This document shows positions 26,448 through 35,386 of a stretch of 64,000 nt of DNA, piece by piece. The notes under the pieces are model-generated. The model saw nothing but the letters and a program-made list of their open reading frames with translations, ran no database searches and was not told the DNA's origin. Source of the DNA: Schaalia suimastitidis DSM 15538 (GTDB taxonomy: Bacteria > Actinomycetota > Actinomycetes > Actinomycetales > Actinomycetaceae); contig NZ_KE386848.1 in assembly GCF_000429105.1 (NCBI RefSeq), forward strand, positions 121,064 through 185,063, read 5' to 3'. Made by a program: the position numbers and the translations under genes. Numbering within the stretch: the first letter of the stretch is position 1; each line of letters starts with the position of its first letter.

Positions 26448-29400
26448 CTAATGTGCTGCCTTGCGCTGCCGCAACCGTGCCAACGTGATCCCAGCAAAAA
26501 GGAGGAGTATCGATACGCTGGCTGTGGCAAGGGCGGGTGTTCCCGTGGTTGCCAGTGAGGTGGGTCCCCCTGATGGTGTTGTGGCAGATACCTGGCTGGC
26601 AGTTCCACGATGAGGTGTGGCTAGCGTGTCGGCACTCGTGCCATGTCCAGTAGTAGCGTCCGATTCAGAACCATTTGACTTGCCAGCATCTTGGGGGTGA
26701 GCGGCACTTCCTGACACAGTGCTGTGATCTGCTGACGGAGGTACAGGAGGGTGGGTAACTCCCGTGGAACACCCCAATTCTTCGCGTGTCGGCGCATTCC
26801 ATGTCCACTGAGCAGGGGCTCCTTGTGCCAGTGAATACCCTGCACGTGGTTGCGCCACGACCGTAATGCTGCGACCGTATCCGTAATCGACACGGCCCGG
26901 TGAGGTAACTGCGCCGTCAATAAGGTAATCAACGGCTGCAGAGGCGGGGATATCCACGTACGGAATGACTGTACAGCTCGTCGGATCCGATACTGTGGGC
27001 GCAATTGGAGTCACAGTGCCGATGGGCATCAGAGGCGAAAGGAGCGGGGAGAAACGCCAACGTCCGCTCACCGTCACATCGGCAGTATCCATCACTACTT
27101 GGTCGCGGTCCCACCCATCAAAGGTCCACACGCCATTACTGGCCTCGTCTTGTATGCGTGGCGTTTCGAGTGATGGAGAGGTGACAATGTTGCCTTTGAT
27201 CTTCCCGCTCAGCGGCAACGGCAGTTGCGCCAGTATCGTTTGTGGGAGAGCACGATCAGTTGAGGACGTGAAGCGATAGGTAACGGTATGTTCACGAGGC
27301 GTGAAGGACCAGCGTCCCTCCACCGTCACATCGTTGGTCCCAAGGGTGAGACTGCTGGGAGTCCAGGCGTCGAAAGACCACACACCGTCAGCGAGAGGAT
27401 CTTCCACATCGCGTGGTGCCTCGAAGGTGAGCATCGTTGCCTCGTAAGCAGTAATTGGTGTCGGTGGCGTCATCGTGGGTGGTAGTGATGGGCCGTTTGT
27501 TGGGCCAGCGTAGGTAAATGTCACCATGTGTTGACTGTGAGGGACAAAAACCCACGAGCCTGTGAGTGCGATATCGGCATTGTCAACAATGGGAGCAGCG
27601 TTGACGGTGTTGCCCTTAAGAAGCCATCCGACAAAACGCCAACGACCGGGGACCCCATCTTTTGTTGTGCTGGTAGTTGTTGGTACATCCTGCAGGGTGA
27701 TGGTTTCGCCGTTTCGATATGCAGTGGGATCCTCAGGCACAGGCTTGGCATCTGCGGGGGTTTCGCCAGTAACGGTGTAGGTCACGGTGAATGTTGGTGC
27801 CGGCCTGACGTGGACGGTCACGACGATCTCGTGAGTTGACCCGTCAGAGAAAGTCACACGCACGGTGCCATGTGCCGTGCCTGGCGTTGACACGGCAGGT
27901 GCTTGAGCCCACTCAACGTGTGCCGTCGCTGGCAGGGTCGAGGACAATCCGCTGCGTGCCTCGGGGAGTTGGTCGATGTCAGTGGTAATGTCAGCTGCCT
28001 GAAGTGGATAGTTATCCGCTTCAGGACCAAATGTCACTGGTACGTCTACAGTGTCCACGCTGCCATCGGTATAGGTGATCGACACCTGTACCGTTGCATG
28101 TCCCTGCGTGGGGATGGGGCCGGTGACTTCAAAGGTGTGAATCGCCTCGCTTGGGGCAGGCGAATCCACGGCGGCAAGTATTTCTGCGTGTGACAGGGGG
28201 TGGCCAAAGGGGCGTGTGAGAGGTTGAGAAGTAGGGGACCAGCGTTGCGCTTGGCTAAGTGAGGCTCGGTAAATGCTGGTGTTAAACTCCGACGTTTGTG
28301 CCTTATAAGCCAGGTAGACAGCAGATTTGAGCTGCTCAACCTGGGTGTGTCGGGCGCGCGTGGATAAGGGGGTGTTGGTGAGGTCTGCTGTGACGGCTTG
28401 TGTCATCAATTCGCGTAGTGTGGCAACGTCGTTGATCTGAACCTGCCTGCCCTGCCAGGTAATGGAGATGGGCTGGAGGTCATTTAAACGCTGCGAACGA
28501 GCATTAAACGCTGCTTTCCTTAGGTCAGTACTTGTTGTATGCGGCGTGATCGCGCGAATGATCTCGCTGTCAGCAAATGCTGTGCGGCTGGCTACGCCAC
28601 CGGGGTTGTACTGGTTGGATAAATATGGCACGAGGCCGTCACTGTATCCGTAGTCGGCGAGGAGTTGCCATGCAATGCGACGCATATGCACATCGCCGGT
28701 GACGCCGGTGGGGGAGGTGGGAGCACCGAATAATGGGGAAAACAAAGGAATGGTGTGGTAGCCGTTGTAGTTTGCGGTTCCAGTGGTCTGCAGCCCTACC
28801 GCCTCATAGCGTGCCACGACAGCATTCGCTTCTACCAGATCATCAATGCTTTTCCATGATGCGGCTTGCTCTTGGGTGGAGGGGATAAAATTCTCGTTCC
28901 ACGCGCCAGCATATGCCGTATTGGGTGTAAGAGTGACAGTGTTGAACCACCGTTGTTTTGCGGCGGTGTCACGGCTGAGGACCTCTTCGGCTTCAATAAT
29001 GTCAAGGGTGGTGGTGACATCAAGGAGGTTGCGCATATAGTTGTGAACCGCTGTTTCATCCTGGAAAAGCGCAGGCGAGGAGTTGGCATAACCGGTGGTG
29101 GGCCAATCCATGATTTGGTTAAGCGCATAGATGGGTTCGTCAGTTTCTAATGTCTCAAATAGGCCACGTGGCAGTAGTTCCGCAGAGGTTCCGGCACGCA
29201 CGCCGAAATCTTTCAGGTACGTGTCGGCGTCAAGTTGGTGGGTAAGTTCATGACTATAGGCGGAATTACCCGAGGCGCTGAGCAGACGTGCAAGCCACAG
29301 TGAGATATTTTGTCCAGTTGCTTCAGCACCAATACGTTTGAATTCGTACCAGCGGTTCATTGGGGCAAAGAAGTCGGTGACTGCCTCGGCTGCTGTGGCA

Positions 29401-30536
29401 CCCATGCGTGGAGACCAAGCGGCTTGTCCGCTGCCGCGTCCTTGGACAAAATATCCGTCGTTCACGATCCGTCCGGTGATGAGATCGTTTTTCTGATCGG
29501 GGAGCATCCGTGCCCAAAAATCGATGTATGACGCTTGATTTTGTGCGTATTGGGCGACTTGGTCTTGAAATTGTGCCATTGCCGCTAGGTCTGATTCGTT
29601 GGCAACGTAGCTTTCGCGCATACCCCAACCAATACTCGACACGTTGGACAAGACGAATATCTCGCTGTTGGTTCGGCTTAGTAGCGGCAGAAGGTAGGGG
29701 GTAAGTGCAGGATACGTGGTGAGTTTTCCGTAGAGGGTGTACACGCCGTGAGGCAGCGATGCCGAGGGCGTTTCCTCAACGATATTGCCGTGCTGCTCCA
29801 TTTGTTCGACATACCAGGCAGCCGCATCGGCAGTAGGGACAACCGCGGTAATAAAGGCATCGAGGGTTGTCGCATCTGTGGCGACGCCGGCGATCAGGCG
29901 GGTAAAGGTCTCGACGTTTTTCGGCATAGCATATTGGTCGCCATTTTGACTGCCGATACTGAGTGCCAACGACAGCGGCGAGAATGCTTTGCCGAATGAG
30001 CCTGAGGTACGCAAGGCGTGAGCAAAGTTGAATTGGCCGTAGTCAAAGTCAAATAGCCGCTGGATGTAGGTCAGACCAAGCAGAAGTTGGACGGGTTGGG
30101 CGCGGATAGCCTCGGTGTACTGTGCGACATCCTTCGTGCTTTGGGTGGAATCGGAAAGCAGGAGTTCCCCAAGGTATTGGTCAAGATTTTGTTGGATCTG
30201 CTGAAAGGTTTCTTGATATCCGCTCGTTGACAGATAGTCCGTTTGTAACGCGCGAATAGCTTCCTCATTGCTGATTTGGTTGATGGGTGTTCCGGTGCTG
30301 CGGAAGATTTCAATCTTCTTATTGGTGATCTGGTAGGACGGAAAGTATGTCGGCGCAATCTGTGCGAGGACCTCGGGTGAGTCGAAGCTGATGGCTGTCA
30401 ATGTGCCTTTGACGTCGTTAACGATCTTCTGGACTTGGGATGGGGTCAGACCTCCTGCGGCCTGCGCGCTGGGTGTGACCAGGCCGATGACGACGAAAGT
30501 GAGAACAGTAAAGATAACGACCAATCGGTGCCGCAC
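26448..30536 (-). CDS. Large cell-surface zinc metalloprotease, M26 (ZmpB/IgA1 protease)-like, with Rib/SHIRT repeats and an LATTG anchor
   Basis: 1362 residues. A signal peptide (HRLVVIFTVLTFVVIGL, cut after AQAA) follows GTG 30536, which has GAGG 7 nt upstream. The catalytic motif HELTH is at 429-433 with a further Glu at 453, in the arrangement HExxH-x19-E; AYSHELTHQLDADTYLKDFG resembles streptococcal ZmpB/IgA1 proteases of family M26. Then come Rib/YPDG-like modules (about 780-912), three SHIRT-like repeats (about 915-1163; for example GVWTFDGWDRDQVVMDTADV), a CTVIPYVDIPAS module, a Ser/Thr linker, and LATTG (1328-1332) with a hydrophobic helix and basic tail for sortase anchoring. It probably cleaves a host or matrix protein outside the cell. 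Confidence 0.82.
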   Translation of the reverse strand: MRHRLVVIFTVLTFVVIGLVTPSAQAAGGLTPSQVQKIVNDVKGTLTAISFDSPEVLAQIAPTYFPSYQITNKKIEIFRSTGTPINQISNEEAIRALQTDYLSTSGYQETFQQIQQNLDQYLGELLLSDSTQSTKDVAQYTEAIRAQPVQLLLGLTYIQRLFDFDYGQFNFAHALRTSGSFGKAFSPLSLALSIGSQNGDQYAMPKNVETFTRLIAGVATDATTLDAFITAVVPTADAAAWYVEQMEQHGNIVEETPSASLPHGVYTLYGKLTTYPALTPYLLPLLSRTNSEIFVLSNVSSIGWGMRESYVANESDLAAMAQFQDQVAQYAQNQASYIDFWARMLPDQKNDLITGRIVNDGYFVQGRGSGQAAWSPRMGATAAEAVTDFFAPMNRWYEFKRIGAEATGQNISLWLARLLSASGNSAYSHELTHQLDADTYLKDFGVRAGTSAELLPRGLFETLETDEPIYALNQIMDWPTTGYANSSPALFQDETAVHNYMRNLLDVTTTLDIIEAEEVLSRDTAAKQRWFNTVTLTPNTAYAGAWNENFIPSTQEQAASWKSIDDLVEANAVVARYEAVGLQTTGTANYNGYHTIPLFSPLFGAPTSPTGVTGDVHMRRIAWQLLADYGYSDGLVPYLSNQYNPGGVASRTAFADSEIIRAITPHTTSTDLRKAAFNARSQRLNDLQPISITWQGRQVQINDVATLRELMTQAVTADLTNTPLSTRARHTQVEQLKSAVYLAYKAQTSEFNTSIYRASLSQAQRWSPTSQPLTRPFGHPLSHAEILAAVDSPAPSEAIHTFEVTGPIPTQGHATVQVSITYTDGSVDTVDVPVTFGPEADNYPLQAADITTDIDQLPEARSGLSSTLPATAHVEWAQAPAVSTPGTAHGTVRVTFSDGSTHEIVVTVHVRPAPTFTVTYTVTGETPADAKPVPEDPTAYRNGETITLQDVPTTTSTTKDGVPGRWRFVGWLLKGNTVNAAPIVDNADIALTGSWVFVPHSQHMVTFTYAGPTNGPSLPPTMTPPTPITAYEATMLTFEAPRDVEDPLADGVWSFDAWTPSSLTLGTNDVTVEGRWSFTPREHTVTYRFTSSTDRALPQTILAQLPLPLSGKIKGNIVTSPSLETPRIQDEASNGVWTFDGWDRDQVVMDTADVTVSGRWRFSPLLSPLMPIGTVTPIAPTVSDPTSCTVIPYVDIPASAAVDYLIDGAVTSPGRVDYGYGRSITVVAQPRAGYSLAQGAPAQWTWNAPTREELGCSTGVTHPPVPPSADHSTVSGSAAHPQDAGKSNGSESDATTGHGTSADTLATPHRGTASQVSATTPSGGPTSLATTGTPALATASVSILLLFAGITLARLRQRKAAH

Positions 30537-30818
30537 GGTGGAGCCTCGCAGTATGCCATGACAATGCTTGATTACGAACGCTAATAATAAACATGAATGT
30601 GCATATCTGGTGTCGGTTTTCGTTGAAAAATCGGGTGCATTGCCCCACATCATCTAGTGTCGTGCATAACCCCAGGTTGCGATGTTGTGAGCAATCGATG
30701 CGGAGGATGGGAAACAAGAGGAACACCCAAAGTGTGAGCGTAGGGAGGCCCTTCATTGACGTCATATGGCCCACGGAGTGGCAAGGGCATCATGTAGTGA
30801 CGCCGTCCTTGTGTGGCC
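30537..30818. other. AT-rich promoter region upstream of the surface protease gene
   Basis: 282 bases with AT-rich stretches at about 30570-30640, notably more AT-rich than flanking genes. It should hold the protease promoter, but I cannot choose one -10 with confidence. No coding pattern. Confidence 0.5.
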
Positions 30819-31406
30819 TTAGCGCGCCTGAGGTGCGGCGAATAATTCGAGGCTACGCAGGACGCTGCCGTGTAGGATACGCTCGATGTTTTCGACGAGG
30901 ATGTACGGGTCGTCACGCATTTCGCGAGCTAACCAATGTAACAGGTGGCCGAGTACGCACAGCGTATAGTGCTGAACAATAAACTCGCGGTCGTCTTTTT
31001 TCACGGGCAGATCACCGTCGAGTTCGGCAACGATTGCAGCAGTCATGGTCCGTAGTTGTTGGTAGAAGAATAATTCGAGGTCGTCGTGTTTGAGGGACGA
31101 TATTACCGCGAAACTTTGTTCGCGGTGTTGCTGCAAATAGACCAACATTTCAAGGAAGCCATCCGACCATTGCGCGTAGGAGGCGTGTGAAAGGATATGG
31201 TCGGCAATTTCTGATTTAAACAGCCACACAGCAAGGTCGTAGACATCAGCGAAGTGGTAGTAAAAAGTTTGACGTCTTAGCCCTGCAGCGTCAGTGAGTT
31301 GCCGTACGGTGACTTTATTGAGTGGGGTGGTGCGTAGCGCTGTTTTCAATGCCGAAGCCAGTGCCTGTCGTGTCGGCGAATTGAGCGCATCATCGCAGGT
31401 CTTCAT
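30819..31406 (-). CDS. TetR/AcrR family transcriptional regulator
   Basis: 195 residues. The N-terminal helix-turn-helix is typical: ALASALKTALRTTPLNKVTVRQLTDAAGLRRQTFYYHFADVYDLAVWLF. The C-terminal part resembles the TetR_C_8/DhaS-type ligand domain (FYQQLRTMTAAIVAEL ... FIVQHYTLCVLGHLLHWL). Divergent from the DUF5692 gene with a 206-nt gap that holds a 20-bp palindrome, so it probably represses that gene. The ligand is unknown. Start ATG 31406. Confidence 0.9.
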   Translation of the reverse strand: MKTCDDALNSPTRQALASALKTALRTTPLNKVTVRQLTDAAGLRRQTFYYHFADVYDLAVWLFKSEIADHILSHASYAQWSDGFLEMLVYLQQHREQSFAVISSLKHDDLELFFYQQLRTMTAAIVAELDGDLPVKKDDREFIVQHYTLCVLGHLLHWLAREMRDDPYILVENIERILHGSVLRSLELFAAPQAR

Positions 31407-31511
31407 GGAACGATTGTGCCAGATGGACCTGTCGTCGCTGAAACCTAGGACCCAATACCCAAAGTGCCGTGAAGGCTACTTTGGTAGTAGTCGATGGTGC
31501 CCGGCATTTTA

Positions 31512-31531
31512 GACACTTTGATCAAAATGTC
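31512..31531. promoter_or_regulatory. Candidate operator of the TetR-type regulator
   Basis: GACACTTTGATCAAAATGTC is a 20-bp palindrome with one mismatched pair, located between the divergent tetR-type and DUF5692 genes. TATCTA at about 31571-31576 could be the -10 of the DUF5692 gene. Confidence 0.65.
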
Positions 31532-31612
31532 CGTCGCGCATCCCTTCGGGACTTCCATACGGTGGACACATATCTAGTGTGAAATCTGGCAATCTCAACG
31601 AGGAGGTCCCCG

Positions 31613-32539
31613 ATGTTTCTTTTTGCTCCCATCCCGTGGTACTCATGGGTGGCGTGGTGTGTTGTGCTGGCTGCATTGATTGGCCTGAATGAACTGAGCC
31701 GAAGGTCTCGTGTTGCAGGATGGGTGATCTTTATTGTTCTGCCCATCATTTTGACTATTTTCGTCTGGCCGACAACCGCGGGAGGAGGATCATCTACAGG
31801 CACATGGTTCCACTGGGTGAAAGTGTATTCCGCCTTGGCGGGATGCATCGGCTTTATGGCGCTACGGTACCGTCCAAAACTGGCAGCAAATAAATGGATC
31901 TTGCTGTTCCCGCCAGCAATTCTGGCCATTAATATTTTCGAAGCCTGTATTCGTGACTTCGAGGTGGGCGCAATGAAGGCTGCTGGAATGGTTGACGGCG
32001 TTTATATGCTGTCGGGCCCGTGGAACTGGATGAATGGCATCGCTGGGCTGATCAACCTGGTGACGATATGCGGGTGGGGTGGCATCATCATTTCCCGTGA
32101 TGCATCCAAAGATATGGTGTGGCCGGACATGCTGTGGTTTTGGATCATCGCCTACGATTTGTGGAATTTTGCCTACGTGTATAACTGCGTTGGTGACCAC
32201 TCGTTCTACGCTGGTGCCGCACTACTCATCTCCTGTACGATACCTGCCTTCTTCATCAAGAAGGGTGCGTGGTTGCAGCATCGCGCACACACCCTGGCGC
32301 TGTGGATGATGTTCACGATGGCAGTGCCGAGTTTTGTCACTTCCTCGCGTTTCGCGGTTGAGTCCTCGCACGACCCGGCTGCGCTGTTTGCGGTGTCAGC
32401 AGTGGCCCTTGGTGCCAACCTTGCGGTGTTGGTCTACCAGGTCTACACCGTGATTGTCCGCAAGAAAAACCCTCTCAAGGACGAACTCTACGAGCATTTG
32501 CCGCAGTACAAGCAGATACGCGAGGCAAATATCGGCTAG
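31613..32539 (+). CDS. DUF5692 family polytopic membrane protein
   Basis: 308 residues with about eight hydrophobic segments. Conserved-looking features are FEACIRDFE, GPWNWMNGIAGLINLVTI and DMLWFWIIAYDLWNFAYVYN, which I associate with DUF5692, a family of unknown function often paired with TetR regulators. AGGAGG precedes ATG 31613 by 7 nt. The cytoplasmic tail is charged (RKKNPLKDELYEHLPQYKQ). Probably a small-molecule-responsive membrane protein induced by release of the divergent TetR. Confidence 0.78.
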   Translation: MFLFAPIPWYSWVAWCVVLAALIGLNELSRRSRVAGWVIFIVLPIILTIFVWPTTAGGGSSTGTWFHWVKVYSALAGCIGFMALRYRPKLAANKWILLFPPAILAINIFEACIRDFEVGAMKAAGMVDGVYMLSGPWNWMNGIAGLINLVTICGWGGIIISRDASKDMVWPDMLWFWIIAYDLWNFAYVYNCVGDHSFYAGAALLISCTIPAFFIKKGAWLQHRAHTLALWMMFTMAVPSFVTSSRFAVESSHDPAALFAVSAVALGANLAVLVYQVYTVIVRKKNPLKDELYEHLPQYKQIREANIG

Positions 32540-32627
32540 GTCGGTGGTACTGTAGGCGCCCCTGCCGCGCACCTGTTGTCACCAAAAGCCTGTCGCTGGT
32601 GGGCTGGTGGCGCACATGGGCGCCGTT

Positions 32628-32730
32628 GGACGGATGCGCACAGCGTTTCAGGTCTGGACGGTGTGGTGCTGTGGCTGTTGCTGGAGAGGGTCCCCACCGG
32701 ACGGGTGCGCACAGCGTTTCGGGTCTGGAC
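32628..32730. repeat. Direct repeat of 32 bp, 71-bp period, in the DUF5692-recO gap
   Basis: 32628-32659 and 32699-32730 agree at 30 of 32 positions; both contain TGCGCACAGCGTTTC and GGTCTGGAC. The 278-base gap holds no coding pattern apart from the recO promoter. Confidence 0.8.
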
Positions 32731-32805
32731 AAGGGTAGGTAGATGGCGCACAGGCAACATCTGTGCGGGTGCGTGCCACCGTGGGCCGAAATGGGTTGGC
32801 GATGC

Positions 32806-32817
32806 GACAATAGTGCG
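32806..32817 (+). promoter_or_regulatory. -10 element of recO, probable leaderless transcript
   Basis: GACAAT (32806-32811), 6 nt, then GTG at 32818. Confidence 0.5.
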
Positions 32818-33579
32818 GTGAGTGGTGTGCGCAGTTACAGGGACGAGGCTGTGGTGCTGCGTACCCATAAACTCGGCGAAGCAGACCGCATCATTACCCT
32901 GCTTACCCGGGAACACGGGCAGGTGCGTGCAGTAGCCAAAGGCGTGCGCCGCACAACGAGTCGCTTTGGCGCACGCCTGGAACCGTTTAGTGTCGTTGAT
33001 ATTCAACTGCATCAGGGCCGCACCCTTGATACCGTGACGCAGGTAGAAATGATTACTTCGCACGGGAGTCATCTTGCTCTTGACTACGATTTGTATGCGC
33101 CAGCGCACGTGATCGTGGAAACCGCTGAACGTCTGACCGGTGATGGTGACGACGGTGCGCACAGTCAGTACCTTTTGCTGGTGGGCGCACTCCACGCATT
33201 GTCCCACCGTAGGCACGAAGCGAGCCTGGTCCTGACCTCGTATATGCTGCGCGCACTCGCCATCGCCGGATGGGCGCCTGCCTGTTTTGACTGCGCGGTG
33301 TGTGCGGCGCCGGGTCCGCATCAAGCCTTTTCTATCCCAGAAGGTGGTACGGTCTGCGATACCTGTCGGCCACCGGGGGCAAGCGCCCCAGCTCCTGACT
33401 CCTTGCGGCTCATGGGTGATCTTCTCTCTGGTGACTGGGGTGAGGCCGATAGGTCACCGTCTTATGCGCGTCAAGAAGCCTCGGCGTTGGTGGCCTCCTA
33501 TACTCAATGGCACCTTGAACGGCGCCTACAATCGTTAAAAGTGCTGCAGGCACGTCACACCTTGCAGGAGACGCTGTGA
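32818..33579 (+). CDS. recO: DNA repair protein RecO
   Basis: 253 residues. RecO helps load RecA onto gaps and anneals strands with RecR. The N-terminal OB fold reads YRDEAVVLRTHKLGEADRIITLLTREHGQVRAVAKGVRRTTSRFG. A zinc finger is formed by CAVC and CDTC in the C-terminal half. GTG 32818 is 6 nt after GACAAT with no Shine-Dalgarno site. The frame continues upstream to 32743, but that part is non-family sequence. uppS overlaps the stop by 4 nt. Confidence 0.94.
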   Translation: MSGVRSYRDEAVVLRTHKLGEADRIITLLTREHGQVRAVAKGVRRTTSRFGARLEPFSVVDIQLHQGRTLDTVTQVEMITSHGSHLALDYDLYAPAHVIVETAERLTGDGDDGAHSQYLLLVGALHALSHRRHEASLVLTSYMLRALAIAGWAPACFDCAVCAAPGPHQAFSIPEGGTVCDTCRPPGASAPAPDSLRLMGDLLSGDWGEADRSPSYARQEASALVASYTQWHLERRLQSLKVLQARHTLQETL

Positions 33580-34400
33580 AACTCACGCCTATGGAACGTG
33601 CACCTCAGGACCCACATGCCCCTCTGGCTGGACCTGGACAGTGGCATTGCCCTGCTCCTCGTTTCGCTGCAGGTGAGGTACCCACACATATTGCCCTGGT
33701 GATGGACGGTAATGGCCGTTGGGCCAATAGCAAGGGTCTGCCGCGCACGGAAGGGCATCGCGCGGGTGAGTATGCCTTGATGGATACGATCGCCGGTGCC
33801 ATTGATGCGGGGGTGCGTTACCTATCCGTCTATACCTTTTCCACTGAGAATTGGAAGCGTTCACCGGCTGAAATACGCTTCATTATGAGCTATGCCAGTG
33901 ATGTCTTGGCGCGTCGCACGCCGCAACTTCACCAGTGGGGAGTGCGCGTGCGCTGGTCTGGGCGGCATCCGAAGCTGTGGAAATCGGTGGTGCGAGCCCT
34001 TGACAAGGCAGAGCGATACACCGCGGATAATACGGTGCTTGACCTTGTGATGTGTGTTAACTATGGCGGACGCGCTGAAATTGCGGATGCTGCCCGCGAT
34101 ATCGCTCATCTGGTGGCTGCAGGCAAAATACGTCCTGACGGGGTCAATGAACGGACGTTTGCGCGGCACCTGTATTTGCCCGATGTGCCCGACGTTGACC
34201 TGATGATACGTAGTTCAGGTGAGCAGCGAATTTCGAATTACCTCTTGTGGCAGCTTGCCTACGCTGAACTCATGTTCGTGGATACGCCGTGGCCAGCTTT
34301 TGATAGGGAAGAGCTGTGGGATTGCATTCTTGCTTATGCGGGAAGGGAACGGCGTTTTGGCGGTGCCATTGACGCTATACGAGGCGGTGGCGAGGTTTAG
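33576..34400 (+). CDS. uppS: Isoprenyl transferase (cis-prenyl diphosphate synthase, UppS-like)
   Basis: 274 residues, GTG start overlapping recO. The enzyme elongates allylic diphosphates with isopentenyl diphosphate in cis to make the lipid carrier for cell-wall synthesis. ALVMDGNGRWANSKGLPRTEGHRAG holds the catalytic Asp and phosphate-binding residues; RSSGEQRISNYLLWQLAYAELMF is the C-terminal signature. Actinobacteria often have both a short-chain and a decaprenyl type; which one this is cannot be told by eye. Its stop overlaps the convergent DedA-like gene by 4 nt. Confidence 0.94.
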   Translation: MKLTPMERAPQDPHAPLAGPGQWHCPAPRFAAGEVPTHIALVMDGNGRWANSKGLPRTEGHRAGEYALMDTIAGAIDAGVRYLSVYTFSTENWKRSPAEIRFIMSYASDVLARRTPQLHQWGVRVRWSGRHPKLWKSVVRALDKAERYTADNTVLDLVMCVNYGGRAEIADAARDIAHLVAAGKIRPDGVNERTFARHLYLPDVPDVDLMIRSSGEQRISNYLLWQLAYAELMFVDTPWPAFDREELWDCILAYAGRERRFGGAIDAIRGGGEV

Positions 34401-34957
34401 GCGGTTTCGGGGCGGATGCTGTCAGAAGGTAGTGGAGCAACGGGACATGTCCCTGAGGCGCTGCGACGTTTACGCCGATGCCACAACATCACGGTGGCAG
34501 CCATTGCTAGGAGCGCCAAGCCTGCCCATCCCCATGGTGAGCCTGCTACAGCTGTCCACACTGACACCCACAGTGCGAGTAGTCCCGCACTGTAAAGGGC
34601 TGCCCACATGAGGCATCCGGGGATCATCGCGAGGGTATAGGTACGCCAGCGCAAGCGCACAATGCCTGCGCCCGCATTGACGGCCGTTTGTACGCCAACG
34701 GTGAGGAAAGACAAAGGGATAATCAGCAGTCCCCATCGTTCAAGTAGGGTCGCTCCTTTACGAGGCGTGGGACCGTTAAACCAGCGAGCCAGTGCACCAA
34801 GGAATCCTTTGCGTTCACGAGCGGTGAGGATTCCGTGTGTTGCGGCACGACCCAGCCAGTAGGTTCCCTGGGCGCGACAAAAGACGACAACGAAGAGGAA
34901 CAGAAAAAGTGGTAGGCCCGAGGACGCCCAATCCGGTACACCACTCACGGAAATCAT
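34397..34957 (-). CDS. DedA-like small membrane protein
   Basis: 186 residues with four or five hydrophobic segments. The central block LIIPLSFLTVGVQTAVNAGAGIVRLRWRTYTLAMIPGCLMWAALY fits the DedA/VTT pattern, a family implicated in lipid-carrier flipping and membrane homeostasis. It follows zur by 32 nt on the same strand. ATG 34957 is only 2 nt after AGGAGG; GTG 34948 is 11 nt after, so the exact start is uncertain. The stop overlaps that of uppS on the other strand. Confidence 0.75.
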   Translation of the reverse strand: MISVSGVPDWASSGLPLFLFLFVVVFCRAQGTYWLGRAATHGILTARERKGFLGALARWFNGPTPRKGATLLERWGLLIIPLSFLTVGVQTAVNAGAGIVRLRWRTYTLAMIPGCLMWAALYSAGLLALWVSVWTAVAGSPWGWAGLALLAMAATVMLWHRRKRRSASGTCPVAPLPSDSIRPETA

Positions 34958-34989
34958 ATCCTCCTACGTTGACTTAGGTTACCCTACGT

Positions 34990-35379
34990 TCATTGTAGGG
35001 CACAGGATGCACAAAGGCCGAAAAGCTCCATCGAATGATCGACGTCAACAAAGCCGTGCGTCGTCGCAATCTCCGACACCCACGTTTCAATTTCACCCTG
35101 TGATATCTCCTCGGTATGCCCACATTGGCGGCATACGAGGTGATGGTGGTGGTATGCCGATGCGCAGAGGCGGTACAAGGCCTCGCCCTCTGCAGAACGT
35201 AAGACGTCAACGCGTTCGTCGTCGGCAAGTGCCTGTAAATTACGGTAGACGGTTGCGAGGCCGACACGCGTCCCACTGAGGTGGAGATCTTCAAAAATCT
35301 GCTGCGCACTGCGAAAATCACGCACGCGCTCCAACTCTGAAAACACCGCTTGGCGCTGTTTTGTCATACGTTGCACCAT
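34990..35379 (-). CDS. zur: Fur family repressor, probable zinc uptake regulator Zur
   Basis: 129 residues. The winged helix has MTKQRQAVFSELERVRDFRSAQQIFEDL and GLATVYRNLQAL. Metal sites: YHHHHLVCRQCG, and a C-terminal CASC pair for the structural zinc. Being last in the znuA-znuC-znuB operon argues for zinc rather than iron sensing. AGGAGG ends 2 nt before ATG 35379 and 5 nt before the in-frame GTG at 35376; either may be used. A CCCTAC/GTAGGG hairpin (34983-35000) spans the stop codon. Confidence 0.92.
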   Translation of the reverse strand: MVQRMTKQRQAVFSELERVRDFRSAQQIFEDLHLSGTRVGLATVYRNLQALADDERVDVLRSAEGEALYRLCASAYHHHHLVCRQCGHTEEISQGEIETWVSEIATTHGFVDVDHSMELFGLCASCALQ

Positions 35380-35386
35380 AACCTCC

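Noticed and set aside
26448-32539. Genomic island with integrase or insertion sequence
   Set aside because: The block is accessory in content, but I see no transposase, integrase, terminal repeats or tRNA target at either border.
32536-33324. 262-codon minus-strand frame opposite recO
   Set aside because: Antisense shadow; recO carries its OB-fold and zinc-finger motifs on the plus strand and the minus frame resembles no family.
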